Source: Terriglobus roseus DSM 18391 | GTDB lineage: Bacteria; Acidobacteriota; Terriglobia; Terriglobales; Acidobacteriaceae | Direction of reading: 5' to 3' | Assembly (NCBI RefSeq): GCF_000265425.1 | Contig: NC_018014.1 | Span: 5,084,001-5,148,000, forward strand | DNA length: 64,000 nucleotides | In this document: positions 16,605 through 26,099 of the stretch, in pieces | How the letters are laid out: each line of letters opens with the position of its first letter | Position numbering within the stretch: the first letter of the stretch is position 1 | Position numbers and translations under genes: made by a program | The notes under the pieces: generated by a model | The model's input: only the letters and a program-made list of their open reading frames with translations | Database searches by the model: none | Told to the model about the DNA's origin: nothing

Positions 16605-17372
16605 ATGCCCAACTGCTGCTTCCACCGAACACTGACTGTCGCCGCCGCGGTTCTTTTCACCGCGTTGACGGCCAAGGCACAATCGCCGGGAGACGTCTCC
16701 ATCGAAGTAGCGGTCATAAGACCGCACCCACCCGCCGTGATGCACAACAACTTCCGGTTTGCGAAGAATCGCTTTGAACTCGAAGACCAACCCTTACTCA
16801 AAATGATCTCGTTCGCCTACGCGTTGAACCTGCACCAGATCGCGGGCGCCCCCACCTGGGTCGAGCACGATCACTGGGACATGAGCGGCACCACCAGCCT
16901 GCTGGAAGACGCAACAATCCCTCAGGAACAACAGATCATTCGTCAGCTTCTCGTAGAACGCTTCGGCCTGAAATTTCATAAAGAGAAGCGGGAACTACCG
17001 GTCTACGCCCTACAGGTAATCAAGCAACGGCCCATGATGCAGGTTGCGGCAGATCCTAAGGCACAACCTATGGAATGGACGGACGGCCATGACTGGGTTC
17101 GCACGGAAAATTACCGCAGCAGCACCATGGCAGACTTCCTTCTGATCAAGCAGCTCTTTATGGATCGACCGCTCGTAGATCAGACAGGCCTCACAGCGCG
17201 TTACGATTTTGCGCTGACCTATTCCTACGGCGAAGCACCCAGCACCGGTGTAGACGCGCCACCGGTGATGTCGACGGCAATGAAGGAACAACTGGGTTTG
17301 AAGTTCGAACCCGTCAAGGCATCCGTGGACGTTATGATCATCGACCACATAGGAACTCCCACCCCAAATTAA
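16605..17372 (+). CDS. TIGR03435-family secreted protein, Acidobacteria-type
   Basis: 255 residues from ATG 16605. After a signal peptide (TLTVAAAVLFTALTAKAQS) comes the pattern of the TIGR03435 family, which is expanded in soil Acidobacteria: SIEVAVIRPHPP, LLKMISFAYALNLHQIAGAP, WDMSGTT, IIRQLLVERFGLKFHKEKRELPVYAL, DRPLVDQTGLTARYDF and a C-terminal LGLKFEPVKASVDVMIIDH. The biochemical role of the family is unknown; members often sit near peptidase (BlaR/M56) or sensor genes, none of which is next to this one. It is flanked on both sides by nearly identical family-A repeats, so the gene is bracketed by 64-bp direct repeats. Confidence 0.85.
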   Translation: MPNCCFHRTLTVAAAVLFTALTAKAQSPGDVSIEVAVIRPHPPAVMHNNFRFAKNRFELEDQPLLKMISFAYALNLHQIAGAPTWVEHDHWDMSGTTSLLEDATIPQEQQIIRQLLVERFGLKFHKEKRELPVYALQVIKQRPMMQVAADPKAQPMEWTDGHDWVRTENYRSSTMADFLLIKQLFMDRPLVDQTGLTARYDFALTYSYGEAPSTGVDAPPVMSTAMKEQLGLKFEPVKASVDVMIIDHIGTPTPN

Positions 17373-17400
17373 GACGACGAAGCACCCGGCTCATCACAAA

Positions 17401-17466
17401 ACCGGGTGCCCCATTCTTTCGCGGCTTCATCGCGAAAGGGTGGGTTATCGCGCAGGAGCGCGACCG
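17401..17466 (+). repeat. Dispersed variable-arm hairpin repeat (family A), copy at 17.4 kb
   Basis: Same frame and arms as the copy at 16473; the second hairpin reads TCGCGCAGGAGCGCGA. It lies between the TIGR03435 gene and the convergent GH27 gene. Confidence 0.85.
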
Positions 17467-17496
17467 CGCTCCTGCACAAAATACCGAGACGCCCAA

Positions 17497-18693
17497 TTAC
17501 TTCGAGAACCGAAGCAGCAACATCTCATGCCGCTTCAACGCGACCTTGTAGTCATCCTTGATCGCTCCAAGATCCTTCGCCGCCCAGACATCACGAGCCT
17601 TCATTCCACTCGTAACTCCGGCCTCTTTCAGGTGAAGCGGAATCCCGCGCAGAAACGTCGTGTCCTCACCAAAATTGATCACGGCCAAAGCACGTCCACC
17701 ATCCGCCAGCGGACGCGACCAGATCTGCACCGGCCCCTCCTGGTACACACGTTCCGCCTGCTTCCCCAGTGAGTCCTGATCGATCGCCACCACCTCGCGA
17801 TTCGTGAGCACGCCCGTAACCTCCGGCGTCAGCTTCGTCAGGTTGTTTCCCGCCAGCAGTGGCGCGGCCAGCATCGCCCACATACCCATGTGCGTGCGGT
17901 TTTCGTCCATCGTCAGCTTGCCGTTGCCGACCTCCAGCATGTCTGGATCGTTCCAGTGCCCCGGCCCCGCATACTTGCCCAGCCCAACGTTCGTCTCCGC
18001 AATCAGCGCGATGCTTGGGAAGTTATCCCTCACATCGCCCGTCGTGCGCCACAGGTTGCCGCCCACCTCCGGCCCCCACTGCCACACGGAATCGAAGCCA
18101 TACTGGCAAAGGCTGTAGACGATCGGACGGCCTGTCTTCAGCAGAGCCTGGTGCATTTTCACGTAGGCATCGCGCATCATCACGTTCTGCTTCAGCTTGT
18201 CGCCCGGCGCCTCCGCATCCAGCTTGGTACGAAATCCGCACAGGTCGTACTTCAGGTAGTCGATGCCCCAGGACGCATACAGGTCGGCGTCCTGCTGCTC
18301 ATGGCCCAGGCTGCCTTCGAACTTTGCGCAGGTTAGATCACCCGGGCTGCTGTAGATGCCAAGTTTAAGTCCCTTGCTGTGGACGTAGTCGGCGAGGCCC
18401 TTCATATCCGGGAACTTCTCGTTGGGATGCAGTACGCCGCTCGCATCACGCTTTCCCTGCCACGTGTCATCAATGTTGATGTACACGTACCCCGCATCAC
18501 GCATGCCGGTGGAAACCACCAGGTCCGCTGCCTGCTTCACATCGTCCTGCGTCACCTTACCCGCGAACCAGTTCCAGCTATTCCAGCCCATCGGAGGCGT
18601 CGCGGCAAGCATTGGTTTTGCAGCGGAGGTCTGCGCGCTCGCAAGCGGCAACAGTGCCAGTAGGCCAATCAACGAGAGTGCAAGACGACGCAT
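17497..18693 (-). CDS. Glycoside hydrolase family 27 alpha-galactosidase, secreted
   Basis: 398 residues from ATG 18693, which starts the signal peptide MRRLALSLIGLLALLPLASA. The GH27 barrel shows TPPMGWNSWNWF, YVYINIDDTW, HSKGLKLGIYS, and GIDYLKYDLCGF, whose YLKYD Asp is the family nucleophile; RTTGDVRDN and GPGHWNDPDMLEVGN follow, then an all-beta C-terminal domain. It releases alpha-linked galactose from oligosaccharides or galactomannan outside the cytosol. It is divergent from galK-galT with only about 110 bases between starts, so galactose release and its catabolism are probably co-regulated. Confidence 0.92.
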   Translation of the reverse strand: MRRLALSLIGLLALLPLASAQTSAAKPMLAATPPMGWNSWNWFAGKVTQDDVKQAADLVVSTGMRDAGYVYINIDDTWQGKRDASGVLHPNEKFPDMKGLADYVHSKGLKLGIYSSPGDLTCAKFEGSLGHEQQDADLYASWGIDYLKYDLCGFRTKLDAEAPGDKLKQNVMMRDAYVKMHQALLKTGRPIVYSLCQYGFDSVWQWGPEVGGNLWRTTGDVRDNFPSIALIAETNVGLGKYAGPGHWNDPDMLEVGNGKLTMDENRTHMGMWAMLAAPLLAGNNLTKLTPEVTGVLTNREVVAIDQDSLGKQAERVYQEGPVQIWSRPLADGGRALAVINFGEDTTFLRGIPLHLKEAGVTSGMKARDVWAAKDLGAIKDDYKVALKRHEMLLLRFSK

Positions 18694-18805
18694 TGAGCGT
18701 ACTCCAGAGGCCAGATTCTTCAACGCGGAGAAGCATACCCCAGCCGGCAACAGTAACGGCACGCGGAGTGACGCCACCCCGCGATATCCTCTTCAGGAAG
18801 AGAAG

Positions 18806-19951
18806 GTGGGACCTTTGGAATCTGTAGCACATTGCACGAAACGGTTCACCGCACCAGGACGAGTCAATCTGCTGGGTGAACACACCGATTACACCGGCGG
18901 ACTCGTCCTCCCCATGGCTATCCCCTTCGCCACCACGGCGCTCGTGCATGCGGCGCATTCCGGCTACACCTTCACCTCAACCGCCTTCGACGGCGCGCAC
19001 GAGACCTTCGCAGGCGACGACGCTCCAAAGACCGGCAACTGGAGCGACTATCCAGTCGGCGTCCTGCGCGAGGTGCTCGCCCTGGGCTTTGATGTGCCTC
19101 CGTTCTCTTTGCAACTGGACGGCAACGTGCCACTTGGCGCGGGTCTCAGCTCCTCCGCTTCCATTGAAGTCGCGACCACCGTCGCTCTGCTCTGCCACAT
19201 CGGCAAATCGCTGACAGAGAAGCAGATCGCTCTGCTCTGCCAGCGCGCGGAAAATCGCTATGTCGGCTCGCCCTGCGGCATCATGGACCAGTTCGTCGTC
19301 ACCGCCGCCATCGCAGGTCACGCGCTCCTCCTCAACACACGTGACCTATCCTTCGAACACCTGCCCATGAACTCCGGCGCTCTCGCCGGCTGCAGCATCG
19401 TCGTCGCCAACTCCATGGTCAAACACTCCATCGCCAACGGAGACTACGGCACCCGCCGCCGCGAACTCGAGATCGGCCAGACTGCCATCCGCGAAGCCTA
19501 TCCCGACGTCCGCGACCTCGGCGACGCCACTATGCATCAACTCGAAGCCTGCCGCACGTCCATCCCCGCCGAGTCCTACCTGCGCTGCAAGCACGTCATC
19601 ACCGAGAACGCACGCGTCCGCGAAGCCGCCGAAGCCATGAAGCGCGGCGACGCGACCGCCCTCGGCGACGCGATGAACCGCTCCCACGCAAGCCAGCGCG
19701 ACGACTTCCAGGACAGCGTCCCTGAGATCGATTTTCTCGCCGCAGCGGCTGTCACTCTGCCCGGCTGCTATGGTGCCCGGCTCACCGGCGGCGGCTTCGG
19801 AGGCTGCACCGTCAACCTTGTGGAGACCGCAGCGACTGAGTCGTTTCAAAACGCGCTCGCCGCCGCCTATCGCGACCGCTTCGGCATCACTCCCGAGACC
19901 TATATCTGCACCCCATCGGACGGCGCGCTCGCGCAGTTGGAGAACTCCTAG
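18806..19951 (+). CDS. galK: Galactokinase
   Basis: 381 residues from GTG 18806 (AGGA 7 bases upstream); an in-frame TTG at 18815 is the alternative, and the long open frame further upstream is antisense to GH27. GHMP-kinase motifs are all present: TAPGRVNLLGEHTDYTGG (galactose binding), GAGLSSSASIEVA (ATP loop) and RLTGGGFGGCTVNL (motif 3). It phosphorylates alpha-D-galactose at O1 in the cytosol, the first Leloir step. Its stop overlaps the GTG start of galT by one base. Confidence 0.93.
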   Translation: MGPLESVAHCTKRFTAPGRVNLLGEHTDYTGGLVLPMAIPFATTALVHAAHSGYTFTSTAFDGAHETFAGDDAPKTGNWSDYPVGVLREVLALGFDVPPFSLQLDGNVPLGAGLSSSASIEVATTVALLCHIGKSLTEKQIALLCQRAENRYVGSPCGIMDQFVVTAAIAGHALLLNTRDLSFEHLPMNSGALAGCSIVVANSMVKHSIANGDYGTRRRELEIGQTAIREAYPDVRDLGDATMHQLEACRTSIPAESYLRCKHVITENARVREAAEAMKRGDATALGDAMNRSHASQRDDFQDSVPEIDFLAAAAVTLPGCYGARLTGGGFGGCTVNLVETAATESFQNALAAAYRDRFGITPETYICTPSDGALAQLENS

Positions 19952-20976
19952 TGAACGAAACACTGCTGCAGGCACCGCACCGCCGATGGAATCCGCTCAA
20001 AGCGGAATGGGTTCTAGTCTCCCCGCACCGCACCCAGCGCCCATGGCAAGGCCAGACCGAAGACATCGCAACCGCCGCAATCCCACAGTACGATCCCGCA
20101 TGCTACCTCTGCCCCGGCAACGCACGCGCCGGCGGCGAGCACACGCCCACGTACGACGGGACCTTCGTTTTCACCAATGATTACGCGGCTCTGAAGCCCG
20201 ACGCACCAAAGATCAACGAAGACATCGAAGGCCTTCTCCGCGCCGAAACTGAGCGCGGCATCTGCCGCGTCCTCTGCTTCAGCCCGCGCCACGACCTCAC
20301 GCTCGCCACCATGGACGTCCCCGCAATCCGCAGCGTGGTCGACGTCTGGGCACAACAGGAAGCCGAACTCGCCGCGCGCCCCGAGATCAGCTACGTGCAG
20401 ATCTTCGAGAACCGTGGCGCCATGATGGGTGCCAGCAACCCGCATCCACACGGCCAGATCTGGGCCACCGAACACATCCCCAACGAACCCGCAGCAGAAA
20501 CCCGCGCTCAGGCTGCCTACTTCGCACAACACGGCGAACCTCTGCTGCAGGCCTATCTCCGCACCGAGCTGCAGCAACGCGAACGCATCGTCGCAGAGAA
20601 CGCAGGCTGGGTCGCCGTGGTTCCCTTCTGGGCTGTGTGGCCGTTTGAAACACTGCTGCTGCCGCGCGAAGCCGTCGGCACCATGGCCGCACTCACTGAG
20701 TCGCAACGCGAGTCCCTCGCAGACATGCTGCAACAGGTCACCGCTGGTTACAACCGCGTCTTCGACACGCCCTTCCCCTACTCCATGGGCTTCCACGGCG
20801 CGCCCTGCGATGGCGAGCAACATCCCGAGTGGCAGTTGCACGCGCACTTCTACCCGCCGCTGCTGCGCTCTGCAACGGTACGCAAATTCATGGTGGGCTT
20901 TGAGCTGCTGGGCTCACCCCAGCGCGACATCACACCCGAATCCGCAGCCGCCACACTGCGCTCCGCCATCGGCTGA
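19951..20976 (+). CDS. galT: Galactose-1-phosphate uridylyltransferase
   Basis: 341 residues from GTG 19951, sharing a base with the galK stop (TAGTG). Zinc site Cys pair in CYLCPGN; the catalytic HPH in SNPHPHGQIWATEH; a late HPEWQLHAHFYPPLLRS. These are the GalT signatures. It exchanges UMP between UDP-glucose and galactose-1-phosphate. galE is not in the window. A strong terminator follows. Confidence 0.95.
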   Translation: MNETLLQAPHRRWNPLKAEWVLVSPHRTQRPWQGQTEDIATAAIPQYDPACYLCPGNARAGGEHTPTYDGTFVFTNDYAALKPDAPKINEDIEGLLRAETERGICRVLCFSPRHDLTLATMDVPAIRSVVDVWAQQEAELAARPEISYVQIFENRGAMMGASNPHPHGQIWATEHIPNEPAAETRAQAAYFAQHGEPLLQAYLRTELQQRERIVAENAGWVAVVPFWAVWPFETLLLPREAVGTMAALTESQRESLADMLQQVTAGYNRVFDTPFPYSMGFHGAPCDGEQHPEWQLHAHFYPPLLRSATVRKFMVGFELLGSPQRDITPESAAATLRSAIG

Positions 20977-20983
20977 GCGGAAA

Positions 20984-21023
20984 GAAAACGCCCGAACCCG
21001 ATGACAGGGTTCGGGCGTTTTCG
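20984..21023. terminator. Bidirectional rho-independent terminator
   Basis: Stem AACGCCCGAACCC/GGGTTCGGGCGTT with a 7-base loop, A run on the left and TTTTC on the right. It serves galKT on the plus strand and probably the DUF885 gene on the minus strand. Confidence 0.9.
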
Positions 21024-21054
21024 TGTCTGCCGCAATCAGCATTCGAGCCGCGAC

Positions 21055-22797
21055 TTACTTCACAGCAGCCTGCGCATCGATCCACTTCGACACACGCGCA
21101 TCCAGCACATCCAGCGGCAGTGCACCGCCATCGAGCACTTCATCGTGGAAGGCCTTGATGTCATACTTCGCACCAAGCTTCGCCTTCGCCTTATCGCGCA
21201 ACTTACGAATCTCAAGCTGCCCCATCTTGTACGCAAGCGCCTGCCCCGGCCATGCGATGTAACGGTCTGTCTCCGTCTGTGCCACGGCATCGTTCACATC
21301 GTTCTCATGCATGTACGCGATGACCTTATCGCGTGACCAGCCAAGATCGTGAATGCCTGTATCGACCACAAGTCGCACCGCGCGAAACAGCTCCGAGTTC
21401 AACCGCCCGTAGTCGGAGATAGGGTCCTGGTAGAAGCCCACTTCCTTCCCAAGTTCCTCCGCATACAGCGCCCAGCCTTCGGTGTACGCCGTGTATCCAC
21501 CGCGCAGCCGGAACTTCGGCAAGCCCTTCAAAGTCTGCGCCACGCTGATCTGGTTGTGATGTCCCGGCACACCCTCGTGATACGCCACGGCCTCATCCAG
21601 CACCAGCGTGCGCGTCGTCGGATTCGCAACCGCAACAACAACGCGACCCGGACGCTTTCCATCCGGCGAGCCTGCGTTGTAGTGCGTCGCCTCTGCCGCT
21701 GCAAAGTCAGGAATCGCCTCCACCGTAACGGGAGACTTCGGCAGCAGGTTGAACAACTGCGGCAGCTTCGGCTCCATCTGGTGGATGTACTTTGCAAAGT
21801 CATCCACAATCTGTTGCTCGCTCGTCGGCTTCCACTTCGGATCGGCATTAATGGCCGCGCGCCAGCTCGCCAGATCCTTGTAACCGGCCTTCTTTGCCAG
21901 CACCGTCATATCCGCCGTAATGCGCGCAACCTCGCTTAGGCCAATCGCGTGCACCTGCGCCGGCGTCACCTCCAGCGTCGTCATCTGCTTCACCGCTTCG
22001 GCATAGCGCCGCTTACCATCCGGCAGGCTCTCAATCGAGAGTTCCGTGCGGCCCTTCGGCGCATACTCCGTCCTCAGGAACGACGCGAACTGCTTGTACG
22101 CCGGCAGCACATCGGTGTTCACCGCAGCCGTCATCGCCTCCGTCAGCTTCGCCTTGTCCGCATCGCTGAAGCTCGCCGGGAATTTCTTGAGCGGCAGTAG
22201 AAACGGATCGGCCGCAATGATGCCATCGCACTGCCCCGCAAGCTTCTCCGTGATCAGCTTCGGAGGCATCAGGCCATCCTTTTGCCCCTGGCGCATCACT
22301 CCCATCGTCTGCGTCAACACACGCGGAATGGCATGCAGACGTGCGATGTAGTCCTCATAGTGCGGCACCGTATCGAACGGCACCGACAGCGCCAGGTCAG
22401 CCAGGCTCGTATGAATGCCGCTCTGCTGGTTCACCGGCATCTCGTAGTTCTTCAGGCTATAGCTCACATCGGACTGCTCCAGACGGCGCACCAGCAACTG
22501 ATGCGAGGTGAGATCCGTGTCCTCCATCCCTGTCGTAGGAATTGCCTTCAGCCGCGCCAGATACGCATCGTTATCCGCATGTTCCTTCGCGATCGCATCG
22601 AGCGAAACCTCCGCCAGCAGCGCGTTGTAACGAAAGTCGCCAAGCGAAGTAGCGCTGGTCGGATTCCGCTTCAGGTTTGCCTGAAAGTACTCCTCAAACA
22701 AAGTGTTCTGCTGCGCCACGCGGTCGGCAACGGGAGCAACTTGCGCAAAGGCAGGCACTGCCGTGCAGCAGAGAAGAAGGGCTGGAAGAAGTCGCAT
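21055..22797 (-). CDS. Secreted DUF885-family protein (putative metallopeptidase)
   Basis: 580 residues from ATG 22797 (signal peptide MRLLPALLLCCTAVPAFAQ). The DUF885 family is marked by an HExxxGHH-like site, here AYHEGVPGHHNQIS, with the downstream GYTAYTEGWALYAEELGKE containing the further Glu. Helical segments before it include the TSLGDFRYN opening of the family. The site suggests a zinc peptidase working in the periplasm, but the substrate is unknown. The frame is open upstream to 23028 only because it runs antisense to manA. Confidence 0.85.
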   Translation of the reverse strand: MRLLPALLLCCTAVPAFAQVAPVADRVAQQNTLFEEYFQANLKRNPTSATSLGDFRYNALLAEVSLDAIAKEHADNDAYLARLKAIPTTGMEDTDLTSHQLLVRRLEQSDVSYSLKNYEMPVNQQSGIHTSLADLALSVPFDTVPHYEDYIARLHAIPRVLTQTMGVMRQGQKDGLMPPKLITEKLAGQCDGIIAADPFLLPLKKFPASFSDADKAKLTEAMTAAVNTDVLPAYKQFASFLRTEYAPKGRTELSIESLPDGKRRYAEAVKQMTTLEVTPAQVHAIGLSEVARITADMTVLAKKAGYKDLASWRAAINADPKWKPTSEQQIVDDFAKYIHQMEPKLPQLFNLLPKSPVTVEAIPDFAAAEATHYNAGSPDGKRPGRVVVAVANPTTRTLVLDEAVAYHEGVPGHHNQISVAQTLKGLPKFRLRGGYTAYTEGWALYAEELGKEVGFYQDPISDYGRLNSELFRAVRLVVDTGIHDLGWSRDKVIAYMHENDVNDAVAQTETDRYIAWPGQALAYKMGQLEIRKLRDKAKAKLGAKYDIKAFHDEVLDGGALPLDVLDARVSKWIDAQAAVK

Positions 22798-22895
22798 ACG
22801 CCACAGGCTAGCAGCGATGCATTCAGACAGAAAGTCTTTTGCACAGACAAGGCCGTAGATGAGAAACGGAACCTCAATGAAGCACAATAGAGTCC

Positions 22896-23855
22896 ATGAG
22901 CACTCTGCCCCCCTTCCGCCTGCACCCGAAGTTTGAGAGCCGCACCTGGGGTCGCCCAGACCTTTCGCCCTGGTACCCCGCCACCGCGCAGCAGGGCGAT
23001 GCGGCAGCAGATCCCATCGGCGAAGCATGGCTCACCGGCCCCGCCAGCGTTGCAAACGACGGCCCCTACGCGGGCATGACGCTCGGCGACATCGCAACGC
23101 AACACACGGCGGAACTACTGGGCACATCCACAGCCGAGGCCGAGTTCCCCCTGCTGGTAAAGCTCCTCTTCCCGGACGCAAAGCTCTCCGTGCAGGTGCA
23201 TCCGAACGATGAAGAAGCAGCCGCCATGAACATCGGCCGCGGCAAGACGGAGTGCTGGTACGTACTTGAAGCCACACCCGGCGCCACCGTGGCATGCGGC
23301 CTGAAGCCAGGCGTAGCCGTAGCCGATCTGCGCGCCGCCATCGCCGATGGCACCGCAGAAGACCTGCTCGAACATCTGCCCGTCACAAAGGGCGACATGG
23401 TCTTCGTCGACGCAGGCACCGTCCACGCCATCGGACCCGGCGTCACCATCCTCGAAGTCCAGCAGACCAGCGACACGACCTACCGCCTTTACGACTACGA
23501 CCGCCCACGCGAGCTGCATCTGGAAAAAGGCCTCGCCGTCAGCAAGACCGACACCCGCGCCGGGAAGATCGCACCTAAACCAATTGAAGTCGGCGGCTGT
23601 CCCGGGACACGCCTCATCGAAGAGCAGTACTTCACCGTCGACAGCTTCAACCTGCAGGCAGGCGACACCATCGACCTGAACGACGTTCCCGCCGAACCCT
23701 ACTGCCTGATGGCGCTCTACGGCGACGCCGAAGTCGTCAGCGCCGATGCGCGCGTCCAGATGCCCGCAGGAACATCCGTCATCGTGCCCGCCGGCACCGC
23801 AGCCGTCACCGTAAAGGCAGCAAGCGCAATGGAACTGGTGCGAGCGACTCCCTAG
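22896..23855 (+). CDS. manA: Mannose-6-phosphate isomerase, class I
   Basis: 319 residues, short form. Zinc-site motifs: SVQVHPND, GKTECWYVLEA and the late AGTVHAIGPGVTILEVQQTSDTTYRLYDYDR. It interconverts mannose-6-phosphate and fructose-6-phosphate in the cytosol. The stop codon overlaps the dnaB stop on the other strand (CTAGTAG), so the two genes share their ends without spacer. It starts 98 bases from the divergent DUF885 gene. Confidence 0.92.
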   Translation: MSTLPPFRLHPKFESRTWGRPDLSPWYPATAQQGDAAADPIGEAWLTGPASVANDGPYAGMTLGDIATQHTAELLGTSTAEAEFPLLVKLLFPDAKLSVQVHPNDEEAAAMNIGRGKTECWYVLEATPGATVACGLKPGVAVADLRAAIADGTAEDLLEHLPVTKGDMVFVDAGTVHAIGPGVTILEVQQTSDTTYRLYDYDRPRELHLEKGLAVSKTDTRAGKIAPKPIEVGGCPGTRLIEEQYFTVDSFNLQAGDTIDLNDVPAEPYCLMALYGDAEVVSADARVQMPAGTSVIVPAGTAAVTVKAASAMELVRATP

Positions 23856-25240
23856 TAGTCGCCGCCCGTAACGCCGCTCGCTGCAAGATTCTCAAACCGC
23901 GTAAAGTCCGACAGGTAAGCCAGCTTGATCGACCCTGTCGGACCGTTACGCTGCTTGGCGATGATGATCTCTGCCTGCCCCTTGATGTCTTCGTTCTCGC
24001 GGTCGTAGTACTCCTCGCGATGGATGAAACACACCACGTCCGCATCCTGCTCGATCGAGCCCGACTCGCGAAGATCGCTCAGCAGCGGCTTCTTGTCGCC
24101 CTGCCTCTGTTCCGATCCACGCGACAGCTGCGACAGTGCGACCACGGGCACGGCCATCTCCTTCGCCAGCGCCTTAAGACCTCGCGAGATCTGCGAGACC
24201 TCCTGGTTACGATTCTCCGGCCGCTTGCCGCCCGGTCCCTGCGACGCGATCGTCATGAGCTGCAGGTAGTCGATCAGGATCAGGTCCAGCGAACCCTCCT
24301 GCTGCTTTAACCGGCGCACCTTCGCGCGCATCTCTGTCAGCGTAATGCCCGGCGTGTCGTCGATGAACATCTTCGAACTCATCAGCCGGTCCAGCGCGTT
24401 GATCAGCTTCTGCTTGTCTTCCTTCGGCAAAAAGCCCGTCTGGATCTTGCGCGAGTTCACCAGGGCCTCGCTCGCAAGCATGCGTCGCAGCAGCGACTCC
24501 TTCGACATTTCCAGCGAGAAGACCGCGACCACCTTGCCATCACGCACCGCGGAGTTCTGCGCAATGTTGATCGCCCACGCCGTCTTGCCCATCGAAGGAC
24601 GAGCCGCAATGATCATCAGATCGGCCTTCTGCAGGCCGCTCGTCATGCGGTCGAACTCGGTATAGTGCGTCTCCAGACCGGTGATCTCGCGGCCCTGTTC
24701 ATACAGTTGGTCGATAGAACCGAAGCTCTCTGAGACGATCTGCCCAACGTCGGAGAAGCCACGCTTGATGGCTCCCTCACTGATCTCCATCAGGCGGTTC
24801 TCGACGTCGCCCAGCACGTCCATCGAGATCTCGGTCTGGTCGGCGGCCCGGTTCATGCCCAGCTCGCACACCTGCATCAGCTTCCGCATGATGCTCTTGT
24901 CCTTCACCACCTGGACGTAACTCTCAATGGCCAGGTGCCGCGGCAGATCCTCCGCCAGTGACATGATGTACGGCCGGCCGCCCACCGCCTCCAGCTCACG
25001 ACGACGGATCAGCACCTCCGCCACCGTGATGAAGTCGATCGCGTGCCCCAGCTCAGACAGCTCCAGCATCGCGCCGTAGATGCGGCGATGCGAGTCCAGC
25101 GAAAAGTCGTCCGCCTGCAGCTTCGCCGTGGCGTCAACCACCGCAACAGGATCAGACAGCATACTGCCAAGAATGACGCGCTCCGTATGTACCGAAGCGG
25201 GAAGTCCGTCGCGCTCGACGATCTGCAGAAACGTTGCCAT
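23852..25240 (-). CDS. dnaB: Replicative DNA helicase DnaB
   Basis: 462 residues. The N-terminal DnaB domain begins ERVILGSMLSDPVAVVDATA; the RecA-like motor has Walker A AARPSMGKTAWAINIA, Walker B LILIDYLQLM, and the H4-type SQLSRGSEQRQGDKKPLLSD with the IEQDADVV motif. No intein is present. It unwinds DNA at the replication fork as a hexamer. The downstream end overlaps manA by four bases. Confidence 0.96.
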   Translation of the reverse strand: MATFLQIVERDGLPASVHTERVILGSMLSDPVAVVDATAKLQADDFSLDSHRRIYGAMLELSELGHAIDFITVAEVLIRRRELEAVGGRPYIMSLAEDLPRHLAIESYVQVVKDKSIMRKLMQVCELGMNRAADQTEISMDVLGDVENRLMEISEGAIKRGFSDVGQIVSESFGSIDQLYEQGREITGLETHYTEFDRMTSGLQKADLMIIAARPSMGKTAWAINIAQNSAVRDGKVVAVFSLEMSKESLLRRMLASEALVNSRKIQTGFLPKEDKQKLINALDRLMSSKMFIDDTPGITLTEMRAKVRRLKQQEGSLDLILIDYLQLMTIASQGPGGKRPENRNQEVSQISRGLKALAKEMAVPVVALSQLSRGSEQRQGDKKPLLSDLRESGSIEQDADVVCFIHREEYYDRENEDIKGQAEIIIAKQRNGPTGSIKLAYLSDFTRFENLAASGVTGGDY

Positions 25241-25391
25241 GGCTTAAGACTACGCCTCGACCGGCCTGCCGAAATCTCCTGCAAACGGTGGAAATAAGCC
25301 GTCGCAAATCTGCGTGTGCGACCATCGCGCAAACTGCCGCCGCCTGAAACGCCACTGAGGTATCGTGTTGGTCACGGAGGTTCCTTCGCTC

Positions 25392-25688
25392 ATGTCGCAG
25401 AAAGATGCCCTACCCATACCCGCCGCCGCCTCCCGAGACCCTCGCTCGCTGGAGATCCTGCGCGTGTGGATCGCCAACGGCGAGCAGCACGTTGCACTCG
25501 CCTTCGGCATGTGGGAGGAACCCGCAGCATGGGGCCTGCTGCTGGCCGACTTGGCCCGTCATATCGCAGAAGCGCACGCCCAGCAGGACGACCAGGTGGA
25601 CGCCGAAGACTTCCTCGAACAACTGCGCGGCGGCATGGAAGCCGAACTCGACGGACCCACCGACGAGATCACCGGCAACGTTCAATAG
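25392..25688 (+). CDS. DUF5076-like small protein
   Basis: 98 residues from ATG 25392 with GGAGG 11 bases upstream. The sequence SLEILRVWIANGEQHVALAF, EEPAAWGLLLADLARHIAEA and a closing FLEQLRGGMEAELDGPTDE resembles a family I recall as DUF5076, found as single small cytosolic proteins. No signal peptide or catalytic motif. It lies 18 bases before the VOC gene and is probably co-transcribed with it. Confidence 0.65.
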   Translation: MSQKDALPIPAAASRDPRSLEILRVWIANGEQHVALAFGMWEEPAAWGLLLADLARHIAEAHAQQDDQVDAEDFLEQLRGGMEAELDGPTDEITGNVQ

Positions 25689-25706
25689 TCTTCGAAGGAG
25701 ACGGAG

Positions 25707-26099
25707 ATGGCAGCACTCGGCAAGCTGATCGGCTTCATTCCCATCACGGACGCGGATCGGGCAACGGTCTTCTACCGTGATGTACTCGGCCTGGACTTCG
25801 TGACAGACGACGGCTTCGCCCTCGTCTTCCGCAGCAGCCCCAGCCCCGGCGACCCCGGCAACATGGTGCGCCTTGCCCGCCTGCCCTCCGTCACACCCGC
25901 ACCCTTCACCATCCTCGGATGGGAGACGGCCTCCATCGAAGACGACGTCAAAGCGCTCACCGCAAAGGGCGTTGACTGCAGCCGCTTCGACTTCCTCGAG
26001 CACGACGATCTCGGCATCTGGACCGCACCCGGCGGCGACCGCATCGCCTGGTTCACCGACCCAGACGGCAACGTACTCTCCCTATCGCAACACGCCTAA
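25707..26099 (+). CDS. VOC-family (glyoxalase/bleomycin-resistance fold) protein
   Basis: 130 residues with GGAG 6 bases before ATG. Two paired beta-alpha-beta-beta-beta modules: GFIPITDADRATVFYRDVLGL near the start and DDLGIWTAPGGDRIAWFTDPDGNVLSLSQ at the end, the typical VOC ending with its metal-ligand Glu replaced by Ser/Gln in this copy. Members include dioxygenases, isomerases and drug-binding proteins, so the reaction cannot be assigned. Confidence 0.8.
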   Translation: MAALGKLIGFIPITDADRATVFYRDVLGLDFVTDDGFALVFRSSPSPGDPGNMVRLARLPSVTPAPFTILGWETASIEDDVKALTAKGVDCSRFDFLEHDDLGIWTAPGGDRIAWFTDPDGNVLSLSQHA

